A DNA stretch of 15,284 nt from Actinomycetes bacterium (GTDB lineage Bacteria > Actinomycetota > Actinomycetes > Actinomycetales > Cellulomonadaceae): positions 1 through 15,284 of the forward strand of contig JAEWGQ010000161.1 in assembly GCA_023388235.1 (NCBI GenBank), written 5' to 3'. Below the pieces are notes generated by a model. It ran no database searches and had not been told where the DNA came from. It worked only from the letters and a program-made list of their open reading frames with translations. Made by a program: the position numbers and the translations under genes. Numbering within the stretch: position 1 is the stretch's first letter; each line of letters opens with the position of its first letter. Of this stretch, positions 1 to 6,938 are shown piece after piece.

Positions 1-743
1 GGGCGGACGTCCGGCGCGGCGGGGGCCGGCCCGTCCGCGGTGCCGTCCGCGAGGCTCGCGATCGCCGCGTCCACGACGTCGCGCGGGTCGGCGTCGGGGC
101 GGCGGCCGGGCAGCGCGGTCAGCAGCCGCTCCGCGAGGCTGCGCACCTTCACGTTGAGGTGCTCGGAGTGCCAGCGCAGCAGCTCGAACGCGGCCGGGCC
201 GTCCAGCCCGTAGGCGAGCATCGCCGCCCCCTTCGCCTGGTCGATGACCTCGCGGGAGGCGATCGCGGCGGCGAGCATCTCGTCCGCGCGCCGCGCCGCC
301 GTCGCGCCGATCTCGGCACCCAGGTCGACGAGCAGCCCGAGGACGTCCGCCCGGGGGACGCCGGCCGGCGCGAGCGGGGGCACCGCGTCGTCGGTCCGGT
401 CGGCGGCGCGCCCGGCGTCACGCGGGTCCAGCCCGGGCGCGAGGACGGCGAGCACGACGCGCTCCGTGCCGGAGGTGTCGAGCAGCCGGTACCGGACGCT
501 GCGGCCCTCGGGCGCCCCGGGCGCGGCGTGCAGCACCGCCTCGAGCGCGGGGCGGTCCTCGCGGTGGCAGTGCGCGAGCATCAGCGCGGTCGACGGCACG
601 ACGTCCCCGGGCTCGAAGCCGTGCATCCGGAAGACGGGCTCGGACCACGCGAGGGCGCCGCCGTCACCGGCCAGCCGGAAGGTGCCCGGGGCGGGGGTGC
701 GGTGCTCCGCGGGGGACGACGGCGGTCGGGTGGTCAGGGACAT
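1..743 (-). CDS. PAS-ANTAR domain RNA-binding regulator (3' end cut off)
   Basis: Reads from ATG at 743 leftward through the window edge without a stop; 247 codons are present, so the C-terminus is missing. Residues about 21-103 resemble a PAS sensor fold (WSEPVFRMHGFEPGD, then HREDR). Residues about 161-209 are a clear ANTAR domain: IASREVIDQAKGAAMLAYGL, followed by AFELLRWHSEHLNVKVRSLA. ANTAR domains bind paired hairpins in nascent RNA and prevent transcription termination; PAS-ANTAR proteins of actinobacteria are usually cytoplasmic sensors of unknown signals. A GGAG motif six bases before the ATG supports this start. The region between the two domains (about 105-130) is an Ala/Pro/Asp-rich linker. 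The gene is divergent from the plsC-gpsA operon. Its RNA targets and signal cannot be read from here. The domain call is confident, the role is inferred. Confidence 0.85.
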   Translation of the reverse strand, partial: MSLTTRPPSSPAEHRTPAPGTFRLAGDGGALAWSEPVFRMHGFEPGDVVPSTALMLAHCHREDRPALEAVLHAAPGAPEGRSVRYRLLDTSGTERVVLAVLAPGLDPRDAGRAADRTDDAVPPLAPAGVPRADVLGLLVDLGAEIGATAARRADEMLAAAIASREVIDQAKGAAMLAYGLDGPAAFELLRWHSEHLNVKVRSLAERLLTALPGRRPDADPRDVVDAAIASLADGTADGPAPAAPDVR

Positions 744-926
744 GCGGTGCTCCGGAGCCGGGGCGTGGCGCGGCCGGCCGCCGCCACGCTGTTCTCGCGC
801 TGCTCGCTTCGTCCCAACGGCGCGCGGGGGCCCCGGCGACGTCGTCGCGGGACCTGGGACCGATGGTGCCAAATCCGCACGCCGGACGCACGCCGGGCAC
901 CCGCCGGGGCGCGCCGCGCCCGCGGG

Positions 927-932
927 TAGCAT
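927..932 (+). promoter_or_regulatory. Probable -10 box of a leaderless plsC-gpsA transcript
   Basis: TAGCAT fits the actinobacterial TANNNT -10 consensus and ends 8 bases before the GTG at 941, the distance at which transcription normally begins. No Shine-Dalgarno motif lies before that GTG. No convincing -35 element is seen. The rest of the 197-base divergent gap (744-940) shows nothing else I can support. Confidence 0.5.
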
Positions 933-940
933 CGGCTCCC

Positions 941-1678
941 GTGCACCCGCCCCGCGCCAACCGCGCCTACCGCAACGCCGCCCGCGTCCTGCGCCCCCTG
1001 CTGTACGCGATCACGCGCCGGGACTGGCGGGGCGCCGAGCACCTGCCGACGGGCACGGGCTTCATCGCGGCCGGCAACCACATGACCAACATCGACCCGG
1101 TGACGTTCGCGCACTACCTGTACGACCACGGCGTCGCGCCCAAGATCCTGGCGAAGTCGTCGCTGTTCGGGGTGCCGGTGGTCGGGTGGGTGCTGCGGAC
1201 CACCGGGCAGATCCCGGTGTACCGGAACACGGCGCAGGCGGGCGACTCGCTGCGCGCGGCCGAGGTCGCGCTGGCGGAGGGGGAGTGCGTGGCGGTGTTC
1301 CCGGAGGGCACCCTGACGCGCGACCCGGGGCTGTGGCCGATGACCGCCAAGACCGGCGTGGCGCGACTGGCGCTGACCTCGCGCGCGCCCGTGGTGCCGA
1401 TCGCCCAGTGGGGTGCGCAGGACCTGCTCGGCCGGTACGCCAAGGTGTTCAAGCCGATCCCGCCGAAGCGCGTCACGGTGGTCGCGGGACCGCCGGTGGA
1501 CCTCGCGGACCTGTACGACCGGCCGCTCGACGCCGCGACGCTGCGCGAGGCCACGGCGCGCGTCATGGCCGCGATCACGGCGCTGCTGGCGGACGTGCGG
1601 GGCGAGACCCCGCCGGAGCGGCCGTACGACGTGCGGCGCGACGGGGACGGCGCCGGCCCGGCGACGGGGGTGGCGTGA
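941..1678 (+). CDS. plsC: 1-acyl-sn-glycerol-3-phosphate acyltransferase (PlsC family)
   Basis: Transfers a fatty acyl group to lysophosphatidic acid to make phosphatidic acid, at the inner face of the membrane. The 245-aa product has all four PlsC-family blocks: the catalytic H-X4-D (NHMTNIDP, His47 and Asp52), the GVPVVGWVLRTTGQIPVYRN block (77-96), FPEGT (120-124) and VPIAQWG further on. I chose GTG 941 over the in-frame ATG at 863. The extra 26 residues would be Arg/Pro-rich low-complexity sequence, and a -10 box at 927-932 lies inside that extension and would drive a leaderless transcript from 941. The stop overlaps the gpsA start by four bases (GTGA), so the two genes should be co-translated, and both act in glycerophospholipid synthesis. 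Actinobacteria often have several PlsC paralogues, so acyl-acceptor specificity is not certain. Confidence 0.9.
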   Translation: MHPPRANRAYRNAARVLRPLLYAITRRDWRGAEHLPTGTGFIAAGNHMTNIDPVTFAHYLYDHGVAPKILAKSSLFGVPVVGWVLRTTGQIPVYRNTAQAGDSLRAAEVALAEGECVAVFPEGTLTRDPGLWPMTAKTGVARLALTSRAPVVPIAQWGAQDLLGRYAKVFKPIPPKRVTVVAGPPVDLADLYDRPLDAATLREATARVMAAITALLADVRGETPPERPYDVRRDGDGAGPATGVA

Positions 1679-2676
1679 CGCGCGCCGCCGTCCTCGGTGC
1701 GGGGGCGTGGGGCACGACCTTCGCCGCCGTCCTGGCCGACGCGGGCTGCGACGTGACCGTGTGGGGCCGGGACGCCGCGGTGTGCGCCGAGATCGCGGAG
1801 CACGGCACGAACGAGCGCTACCTGCCCGGCACCGCGCTGCCGGCGCGCGTGACCGCGGACCCGGACCCGGTGGCGGCCGTCGCCGGCGCGGAGGTCGTCG
1901 CGGTCGCGGTGCCGTCGCAGTCCGCGCGGGCGACGCTGGCGCCGCTGGCCGGGCGACTGGACCCGGGCGCCGTCGCCGTGTCGCTGATGAAGGGCGTCGA
2001 GCTGGCGACCGACCGCCGGATGAGCGAGGTCGTCGCCGAGGCGCTGGACCTGCCCGCCGCGCGGGTGGCCGTGCTGTCCGGCCCGAACCTGGCCTCGGAG
2101 ATCGCCGCGCGGCAGCCGACCGCCACCGTGGTGGCGTCCGCGGACGCCTCGACGGCCGAGCGGGTCGCCGCGGCCTGCGCGTCGGGGTACTTCCGCCCGT
2201 ACACGAACGACGACGTGGTCGGGGTCGAGCTCTGCGGGGCGGTCAAGAACGTCATCGCGCTCGCGGTCGGCATCTCGCAGGGCCGCGGCCTGGGCTACAA
2301 CACGATGGCCACGGTGATCACGCGCGGGCTGGTGGAGATCACGCGGCTGGGGCTGGCGCTGGGCGCCCGGGCCGAGACGTTCCCCGGGCTCGCGGGCATG
2401 GGGGACCTGATGGCGACGTGCGCCTCGCCGGACTCCCGCAACCACCGGCTCGGCCTGCACATCGGCCGCGGCATGTCGCTGGCGGAGGCCACGGCCGCGA
2501 CGGGCGGCACGGCCGAGGGCGTGAAGTCCTCGCGGTCGGTGCTGGACCTGGCGGAGCGCGCGGGGGTGGAGATGCCGATCACCGCGGCCGTCGTGCAGGT
2601 GCTGCACGAGGGGCTGCCGGTGGACGCGCTGGCGCCGCTGCTGCTCGGCCGGCCCCGGAAGGCCGAGGGCGTCTGA
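1675..2676 (+). CDS. gpsA: NAD(P)-dependent glycerol-3-phosphate dehydrogenase
   Basis: Reduces dihydroxyacetone phosphate to sn-glycerol-3-phosphate, the backbone of phospholipids; cytoplasmic. The 333-aa length is typical. Visible motifs are the N-terminal dinucleotide-binding GAGAWG (residues 8-13), the phosphate loop LMKGVE, LSGPNLASEIA, the catalytic-lysine block GAVKNVIALAVGI (Lys191), and GLAGMGDLMATCASPDSRNHR in the C-terminal substrate domain. The family usually has GPSFA where this protein has GPNLA, a mild variation. GTG 1675 overlaps the plsC stop, and the dinucleotide fold begins directly after it, so the longer upstream open frame is not coding. The gene ends four bases before the stop of the convergent TetR gene, leaving no room for a separate terminator. 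Confidence 0.96.
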   Translation: MTRAAVLGAGAWGTTFAAVLADAGCDVTVWGRDAAVCAEIAEHGTNERYLPGTALPARVTADPDPVAAVAGAEVVAVAVPSQSARATLAPLAGRLDPGAVAVSLMKGVELATDRRMSEVVAEALDLPAARVAVLSGPNLASEIAARQPTATVVASADASTAERVAAACASGYFRPYTNDDVVGVELCGAVKNVIALAVGISQGRGLGYNTMATVITRGLVEITRLGLALGARAETFPGLAGMGDLMATCASPDSRNHRLGLHIGRGMSLAEATAATGGTAEGVKSSRSVLDLAERAGVEMPITAAVVQVLHEGLPVDALAPLLLGRPRKAEGV

Positions 2677-2680
2677 GGCG

Positions 2681-3325
2681 TCAGTCCCGCGACGGGCCCA
2701 CGACGGGCGGCTGCGGGTGCACGACGGCCGACACGAGCGCCTCGATGGCGAACTCGCTGGCCCGCGCGAGCTCCACGTCGTCCCGCGCGAGCAGCCACTG
2801 CACCTGCAGGCCGTCCATGACGGCGAGGATGCCGGCGGCGGCGCGGTCGACGGTGTCGGGCTCGGTCACGCCGTGCTCGGCGCACACCACGCGGAACGCC
2901 GCGGCGATCTCGGCGCGCAGGGTGCGGTACCGCTCCTCGAAGTAGGGGCGGGCGGGGTGGTCGTCCGTGACGGACTCGGCGGACAGCACGGCGTAGGCCT
3001 GGACGATGCCGGGGCGCTGCTCGTTCGCGAACGCGGTGCGCACGAGGTGCCGGAACAGCTCGACGCCGTCGGGGATGTGCCGCTCGGCGAAGCCCTCGAC
3101 GTCGGACTCGTCGCGGTACCGCAGCACCTCGACGAGCAGCTGGTCCTTGGACCCGAAGTGGTGCAGGATCCCGGCGTGCGTCATGCCGACCTGGTCGGCG
3201 ATCTCGGTGAGCGGGCCCTTGTTGTAGCCCTTGCTCCCGAACGTGGTCATCGCGGCGGACAGGATGCGCCGCCGGCGCTCGAGGGTCTCCGGACGGGGCC
3301 GGGCGGCCCGGTGCGCCGAGCTCAT
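2681..3325 (-). CDS. TetR-family transcriptional repressor
   Basis: Protein of 214 aa with an N-terminal TetR helix-turn-helix. The first helix is RRRRILSAAMTTFGSKGYN (about 17-35), followed by LTEIADQVGMTHAGILHHFG (39-58) and SKDQLL. The remaining ~150 residues are the helical ligand-binding and dimerisation domain, which is too variable to name a ligand. GGAGGA lies about 12 bases before the ATG, a slightly long spacing. The gene is divergent from the transporter/GH3 operon and shares a 219-base promoter region with it, the usual layout for a local repressor. The natural inducer is therefore probably the imported glycoside or its cleavage product. LacI regulators are more usual for sugar operons in actinobacteria, so the TetR type is notable. 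Family call is firm; target and ligand are inferred. Confidence 0.92.
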   Translation of the reverse strand: MSSAHRAARPRPETLERRRRILSAAMTTFGSKGYNKGPLTEIADQVGMTHAGILHHFGSKDQLLVEVLRYRDESDVEGFAERHIPDGVELFRHLVRTAFANEQRPGIVQAYAVLSAESVTDDHPARPYFEERYRTLRAEIAAAFRVVCAEHGVTEPDTVDRAAAGILAVMDGLQVQWLLARDDVELARASEFAIEALVSAVVHPQPPVVGPSRD

Positions 3326-3441
3326 GGCTGTCTCACTTCCTCCGCCGCCGGCGGGGTGCCGGGCGGCCCGATCGTATCCGCCGCCGGTGCGCGAACCCGG
3401 GACCCCCGGTCGTGACCAACTCGTGATCCGCGGGGCCGGCA

Positions 3442-3465
3442 GTTACTTACTGACAGTGTAGTAAC
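3442..3465. promoter_or_regulatory. Candidate TetR operator overlapping divergent promoters
   Basis: An AT-rich island in a GC-rich gap holds nested inverted repeats. The outer arms are GTTACT (3442-3447) and AGTAAC (3460-3465); the inner arms are ACTG (3449-3452) and CAGT (3454-3457) around a single A. Inner and outer centres differ by half a base, so it is a near-palindrome. Size and A/T-rich ends match typical TetR-family operators. TANNNT -10-like boxes overlap it on both strands: TAACGT at 3462-3467 for the binding-protein gene, and TACACT (complement of 3455-3460) for the repressor gene. A repressor bound here would block both. No good -35 is visible for either. The remainder of 3326-3441 shows no feature I can support. 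Confidence 0.6.
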
Positions 3466-3509
3466 GTTCCGCGCAGCACGTCCGCGACGACGCGGCGTGG
3501 CCTCAGAGA

Positions 3510-3527
3510 GGGCCGCGGTGACGGCCC
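3510..3527 (+). promoter_or_regulatory. Short hairpin in the 5' leader of the transporter operon
   Basis: GGGCCG and CGGCCC form a perfect 6-bp stem around a 6-base loop, ending six bases before the AAGGAG ribosome-binding site. It could affect leader stability or translation, but in DNA this rich in G and C such a stem can arise by chance. Confidence 0.3.
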
Positions 3528-3533
3528 GTTTCG

Positions 3534-3539
3534 AAGGAG
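3534..3539 (+). promoter_or_regulatory. Ribosome-binding site that fixes the binding-protein start
   Basis: AAGGAG lies five bases before ATG 3545. It decides in favour of this ATG over the in-frame GTG at 3497, which has no such site and would put 16 charged residues before the signal peptide. Confidence 0.85.
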
Positions 3540-3544
3540 AAACC

Positions 3545-5212
3545 ATGAGGGTGAGAATCCCGGCGGTCGCGCTCGGCCTGGCCGCGGCGCTGGCGCTGAC
3601 GGCCTGCTCCGGCGGGTCGGGCGGCACGGACGACGACGGCACCGCGACCGGCGCGGCCGGCGCCGCGCTGACCATCGCCAAGCCCGACGGCGCCATCGCC
3701 ACCGAGTCCAACAACCCCTGGGTCGGCGACGCCTCGGGCATGAAGCTCGGGTACATCAACGCGATCCTCGAGCCGCTCGGCTTCGTCAACCTGATCGACC
3801 CGAGCGACGAGGTCACCCCGTGGCTCGCGCAGGAGATCACCTGGAACGAGGACTACACCGCGGTGACCCTGGTCGCCCGGGACGGCGTGACGTGGAGCGA
3901 CGGCGAGGACTTCACCGCCGACGACATCGCGTTCACCTTCACGCTGCTGCGCGACCAGCCCGAGCTCGACAACGCGGCGCTCGGCATCCAGGACGTCGCC
4001 GTCGACGGCGACACCGTGACGATCTCGTTCGCCTCGTCCATGTACGTCAAGCAGGACAAGGTGCTGCACAAGCTGATCGTCCCGCAGCACGTCTGGGAGT
4101 CCGTCGACGACCCGGCCACCTTCGAGAACCCCGACCCCGTCGGCACCGGCCCCTACACGCTCACCAGCTTCTCGTCGCAGAGCGTGGAGCTCAGCGCCCG
4201 CGACGACTACTGGGGCGGTGCGCCGGCCGCGCCGACGCTGTACTACGTGTCGTACAACGACAACACGGCGCTCACCACGGCCCTCGCCAACGGCGAGGCG
4301 GACTGGGCGCAGGCGTTCATCCCGAACGTCCAGTCGGCGTACCTCGACAAGGACGACGCCAACGTCTACTGGGCGGCCGCCGGCCTGGGCATCGACGCCA
4401 TGTTCGTCAACACGCAGACCAAGCCCTTCAGCGACGTCGCGTTCCGCCAGGCCATGAACCTCGTCGTGGACCGCGAGAAGCACCAGGCGATCGCCCGCGA
4501 GGGCGGCGTCCCGGAGCTCACCTCCGTGACCGGCCTGCCGACGCCCGCCGGCGACCCGTTCCTCGGCGCGTACGAGGGGCAGGACCTCACCGTCGACGTC
4601 GACGCCGCGCGGGAGATCCTCACCGACGCCGGCTACACCTGGGACGGCGACGCCCTGGTGGACCCGGACGGCGAGCCCGTCGCGTTCGAGCTCAGCGTCC
4701 CGCAGGGCTGGAGCGACTACGTCACCGGCATCAGCCTGATCGCCGACTCCGCCGAGCAGCTCGGGGTCGAGGCCACGGTGGACACGCCCGACTCGGACAC
4801 CTGGTGGGCCATGAAGAGCGAGGGCGACTTCCAGGCGATCCTGCACTGGACCGACACCGGCGCGACGCCGTACGACCTGTACAGCGACATCATGGACGGC
4901 CGCTGGCTCGTGCCGGCCGGCGAGACGGCGGACTACAACTTCGGGCGGTTCGACAGCCCGGAGGCGACCGCGGCGCTGACCACGTACGCCACCGCCACCA
5001 CCGACGACGCCCGCGCCGACGCGCTGGCGGCCGTGCAGAAGATCTTCGTCGAGCAGGTCCCGGCGCTGCCCCTCGGCACCCGGCCGTTCATCGGCGAGTA
5101 CAACACGCGCAGCTACGTCGGCTGGCCGGGCGAGGACGACCCGTACGCCAACCCCGACCCGACGCAGCCCACGGCCGCGCTCATCCTCACCCGCCTGGAG
5201 CCGGCGAGCTGA
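3545..5212 (+). CDS. Lipoprotein substrate-binding protein, SBP_bac_5 (oligopeptide/oligosaccharide) family
   Basis: Extracellular, membrane-tethered receptor of the ABC importer encoded downstream. The 555-aa product begins with a lipoprotein signal peptide: a short Arg-containing start, a hydrophobic core and the lipobox LTAC (18-21) with Cys21 the lipidated residue, followed by a Gly/Ser/Asp linker. Family-5 hallmarks are GVTWSDGEDFTADDIAFTF (starting at 114), the NPDPVGTGPYTL block (195-206, with VGTGPY at 199-204), and FVNTQTKPFSDVAFRQAMN before a DRE motif. The family contains peptide receptors and also receptors for cello- and beta-gluco-oligosaccharides. Tryptophan-rich surfaces and a YVGWPGEDDPYANPDP segment (from 524) near the C-terminus resemble the sugar-binding members as I remember them. 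With a GH3 enzyme in the operon and no peptidase, I infer an oligosaccharide or glycoside ligand. First gene of the operon, set apart from the next by 77 bases with a hairpin. Confidence 0.9.
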   Translation: MRVRIPAVALGLAAALALTACSGGSGGTDDDGTATGAAGAALTIAKPDGAIATESNNPWVGDASGMKLGYINAILEPLGFVNLIDPSDEVTPWLAQEITWNEDYTAVTLVARDGVTWSDGEDFTADDIAFTFTLLRDQPELDNAALGIQDVAVDGDTVTISFASSMYVKQDKVLHKLIVPQHVWESVDDPATFENPDPVGTGPYTLTSFSSQSVELSARDDYWGGAPAAPTLYYVSYNDNTALTTALANGEADWAQAFIPNVQSAYLDKDDANVYWAAAGLGIDAMFVNTQTKPFSDVAFRQAMNLVVDREKHQAIAREGGVPELTSVTGLPTPAGDPFLGAYEGQDLTVDVDAAREILTDAGYTWDGDALVDPDGEPVAFELSVPQGWSDYVTGISLIADSAEQLGVEATVDTPDSDTWWAMKSEGDFQAILHWTDTGATPYDLYSDIMDGRWLVPAGETADYNFGRFDSPEATAALTTYATATTDDARADALAAVQKIFVEQVPALPLGTRPFIGEYNTRSYVGWPGEDDPYANPDPTQPTAALILTRLEPAS

Positions 5213-5219
5213 CGCCCGC

Positions 5220-5252
5220 GGCGGCCGGCCGGGGCGCACCCGGCCGGCCGCC
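5220..5252 (+). terminator. Perfect 14-bp intercistronic hairpin after the binding-protein gene
   Basis: Arms 5220-5233 and 5239-5252 are exact reverse complements (all G/C) around the loop GCGCA. It begins seven bases after the stop of the binding-protein gene. There is no T-run, so it may act as a partial terminator or as a 3' stabiliser of the first cistron. Both would raise the amount of binding protein over the membrane complex, a common pattern in ABC import operons. Confidence 0.65.
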
Positions 5253-5289
5253 CGCGCGCGGCAGGTCACACAGGAGACGGGAAGGTGCA

Positions 5290-6135
5290 GTGACGAGCGA
5301 CAACGTGCTCACGGTGTCCGGGTTCAGCGTCGTGTACGACGTGGACCCGCCGGTCGAGGCGGTCCGCGACGTCTCGCTGGAGGTCCGGCGCGGGGAGATC
5401 CTCGGCCTGGCGGGGGAGTCGGGCTGCGGCAAGACCACGCTCGCGTACGGCGTGCAGCGGCTGCTCAAGCCGCCCGCCGTGATCGCCGGCGGGACCGCGG
5501 TGTTCCACGACGCGTCCGGCGAGGACGTCGACCTGGGCGCCCTGGACGACGCGCAGATGCGCGCGTTCCGCTGGGACAAGGCCTCCATGGTGTTCCAGGG
5601 CGCGATGAACGCCCTCAACCCGGTCGTGGCGATCGGGCGGCAGCTCGACGACGTCTTCACCACCCACCGGCCCCGGATGCCGAAGGCCGACCGGCGCCGC
5701 GAGTGCGGGGACCTGCTCGACATGGTGGGCGTCGGCCGCGACCGCCTGCGCTCCTACCCGCACGAGCTGTCGGGCGGCATGCGGCAGCGCGTCATGATCG
5801 CGATGGCCCTCGCCCTGCGGCCGCAGCTCATGATCATGGACGAGCCGACCACCGCCCTGGACGTCCTGGTGCAGCGGGAGATCCTGCAGCAGATCTCCGA
5901 CCTGCGCCGCGAGCTGGGGTTCTCGGTCGTGTTCATCACCCACGACCTGCCCCTGCTGCTCGAGATCAGCGACCGGATCGCCGTCATGCGCGAGGGCCGC
6001 GTCGTGGAGCTCGACACCGCCGAGAACATCTACCGCCACGCGCAGCACCCGTACACGCAGCGGCTGCTCGGCTCGTTCCCGAGCCTGACCGGCGAGCGCG
6101 GCGACTTCGTCCGGACCGGGGAGGCCGCACGATGA
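5290..6135 (+). CDS. Opp/Dpp-type ABC importer ATPase (D subunit type)
   Basis: One of two cytoplasmic ATPases that power the importer. The 281-aa protein contains Walker A GESGCGKTT (42-50), a Q-loop region FQGAMNALNP, the signature LSGGMRQ (160-166), Walker B LMIMDEP (180-186) and the switch His218 in FITHDLP. HPYTQRLLGSFPSL near the end is the start of the oligopeptide-type C-terminal extension. At 281 aa it is shorter than the roughly 320-340 aa usual for OppD/DppD: it stops soon after that block and lacks a cysteine cluster. The GTG start has GGAAGG four bases upstream; the alternative GTG at 5285 hits a stop at once. The next ATPase gene overlaps by four bases (ATGA), so the two are translationally coupled. 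Confidence 0.93.
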   Translation: MTSDNVLTVSGFSVVYDVDPPVEAVRDVSLEVRRGEILGLAGESGCGKTTLAYGVQRLLKPPAVIAGGTAVFHDASGEDVDLGALDDAQMRAFRWDKASMVFQGAMNALNPVVAIGRQLDDVFTTHRPRMPKADRRRECGDLLDMVGVGRDRLRSYPHELSGGMRQRVMIAMALALRPQLMIMDEPTTALDVLVQREILQQISDLRRELGFSVVFITHDLPLLLEISDRIAVMREGRVVELDTAENIYRHAQHPYTQRLLGSFPSLTGERGDFVRTGEAAR

Positions 6136-6935
6136 CCACCCTGGAGCTCCGCGGCGTCACCAAGCGCTACCGCGTGCGCGGCGCGGGCGAGCTGCTCGCG
6201 CTGGACGACGTGTCGTTCACGCTCACCTCCGGCGAGACCGTCGCGCTGGTCGGCCAGAGCGGCAGCGGCAAGTCCACGATCGCGAAGATCATCACCCAGC
6301 TGGAGCGCGCCTCGTCCGGCGACGTGCTGCTCGACGGGCGACCGGTCCCGCGGCGCGGCCGCGGCCTGCGCCGCTACCGGCAGCAGGTGCGGATGGTGTT
6401 CCAGGACCCGTTCGCGTCGCTGAACCCGTACCACACCATCCGGCACCACGTGGAGCGCCCGCTGCGCCTCGACCACGTCGTGCCGGCGGACGAGGTCGAC
6501 GCCGAGGTGCTGCGCCTGCTCGACCGGGTGCACCTGCCCGCGGACGTCGTCGACCGCCGCCCGCACGAGCTGTCCGGCGGGCAGCGCCAGCGCGTCGCCA
6601 TCGCCCGCGCCCTCGCCTCCCGGCCCTCGCTGCTGGTCGCCGACGAGCCCGTGTCGATGCTCGACGTGTCGATCCGGCTCGGGGTGCTCAACCTGCTCGC
6701 CGAGCTGCAGCGGGAGTCCGACCTGGGCGTCCTGTACATCACGCACGACCTGGCGACCGCCCGGCACTTCAGCGACCGGATCATGGTGCTGCACCACGGC
6801 GTCGTCGTGGAGCGCGGGGCGTCCGACGACGTGATCCTGCGCCCGCAGCACCCGTACACGCGCGCCCTGCGGGACGCCTCGCCCGACCCCGACGCGCACT
6901 TCGCCGGCCCGGCCGCGACCGCCGGAAGGAGCTGA
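6132..6935 (+). CDS. Opp/Dpp-type ABC importer ATPase (F subunit type)
   Basis: Second cytoplasmic ATPase, expected to form a heterodimer with the product of the preceding gene. 267 aa with Walker A GQSGSGKST (41-49), Q-loop FQDPFASLNP, signature LSGGQRQ (147-153), Walker B LLVADEP (to 173) and His205 in YITHDLA. VSMLDVSIRLGVLNLL after Walker B and the HPYTRAL block near the end are typical of OppF/DppF proteins, though the C-terminal extension is short. The ATG overlaps the upstream stop by four bases. An AAGGAG inside its own 3' end serves the next gene, which starts three bases after the stop. Confidence 0.93.
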   Translation: MTTLELRGVTKRYRVRGAGELLALDDVSFTLTSGETVALVGQSGSGKSTIAKIITQLERASSGDVLLDGRPVPRRGRGLRRYRQQVRMVFQDPFASLNPYHTIRHHVERPLRLDHVVPADEVDAEVLRLLDRVHLPADVVDRRPHELSGGQRQRVAIARALASRPSLLVADEPVSMLDVSIRLGVLNLLAELQRESDLGVLYITHDLATARHFSDRIMVLHHGVVVERGASDDVILRPQHPYTRALRDASPDPDAHFAGPAATAGRS

Positions 6936-6938
6936 CCC

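Noticed and set aside
244..1674. In-frame upstream extension of the gpsA reading frame
   Set aside because: The extension is Arg/Ala/Pro-rich, covers the antisense of the PAS-ANTAR gene and the coding region of plsC, and the dinucleotide-binding fold begins just after GTG 1675.
3389..3414. tRNA-like T-arm on the minus strand (GGGTTCGCGC context)
   Set aside because: The flanking bases do not give a closed T-stem with the required C after the loop, and no anticodon or acceptor arm can be paired around it.
3326..3544. CebR-type operator (TGGGAGCGCTCCCA) expected for a cellulose-sugar operon
   Set aside because: No match occurs in the promoter region. GAGCGCTC cores elsewhere (around 12090 and 13803) lie inside coding sequence of unrelated genes.
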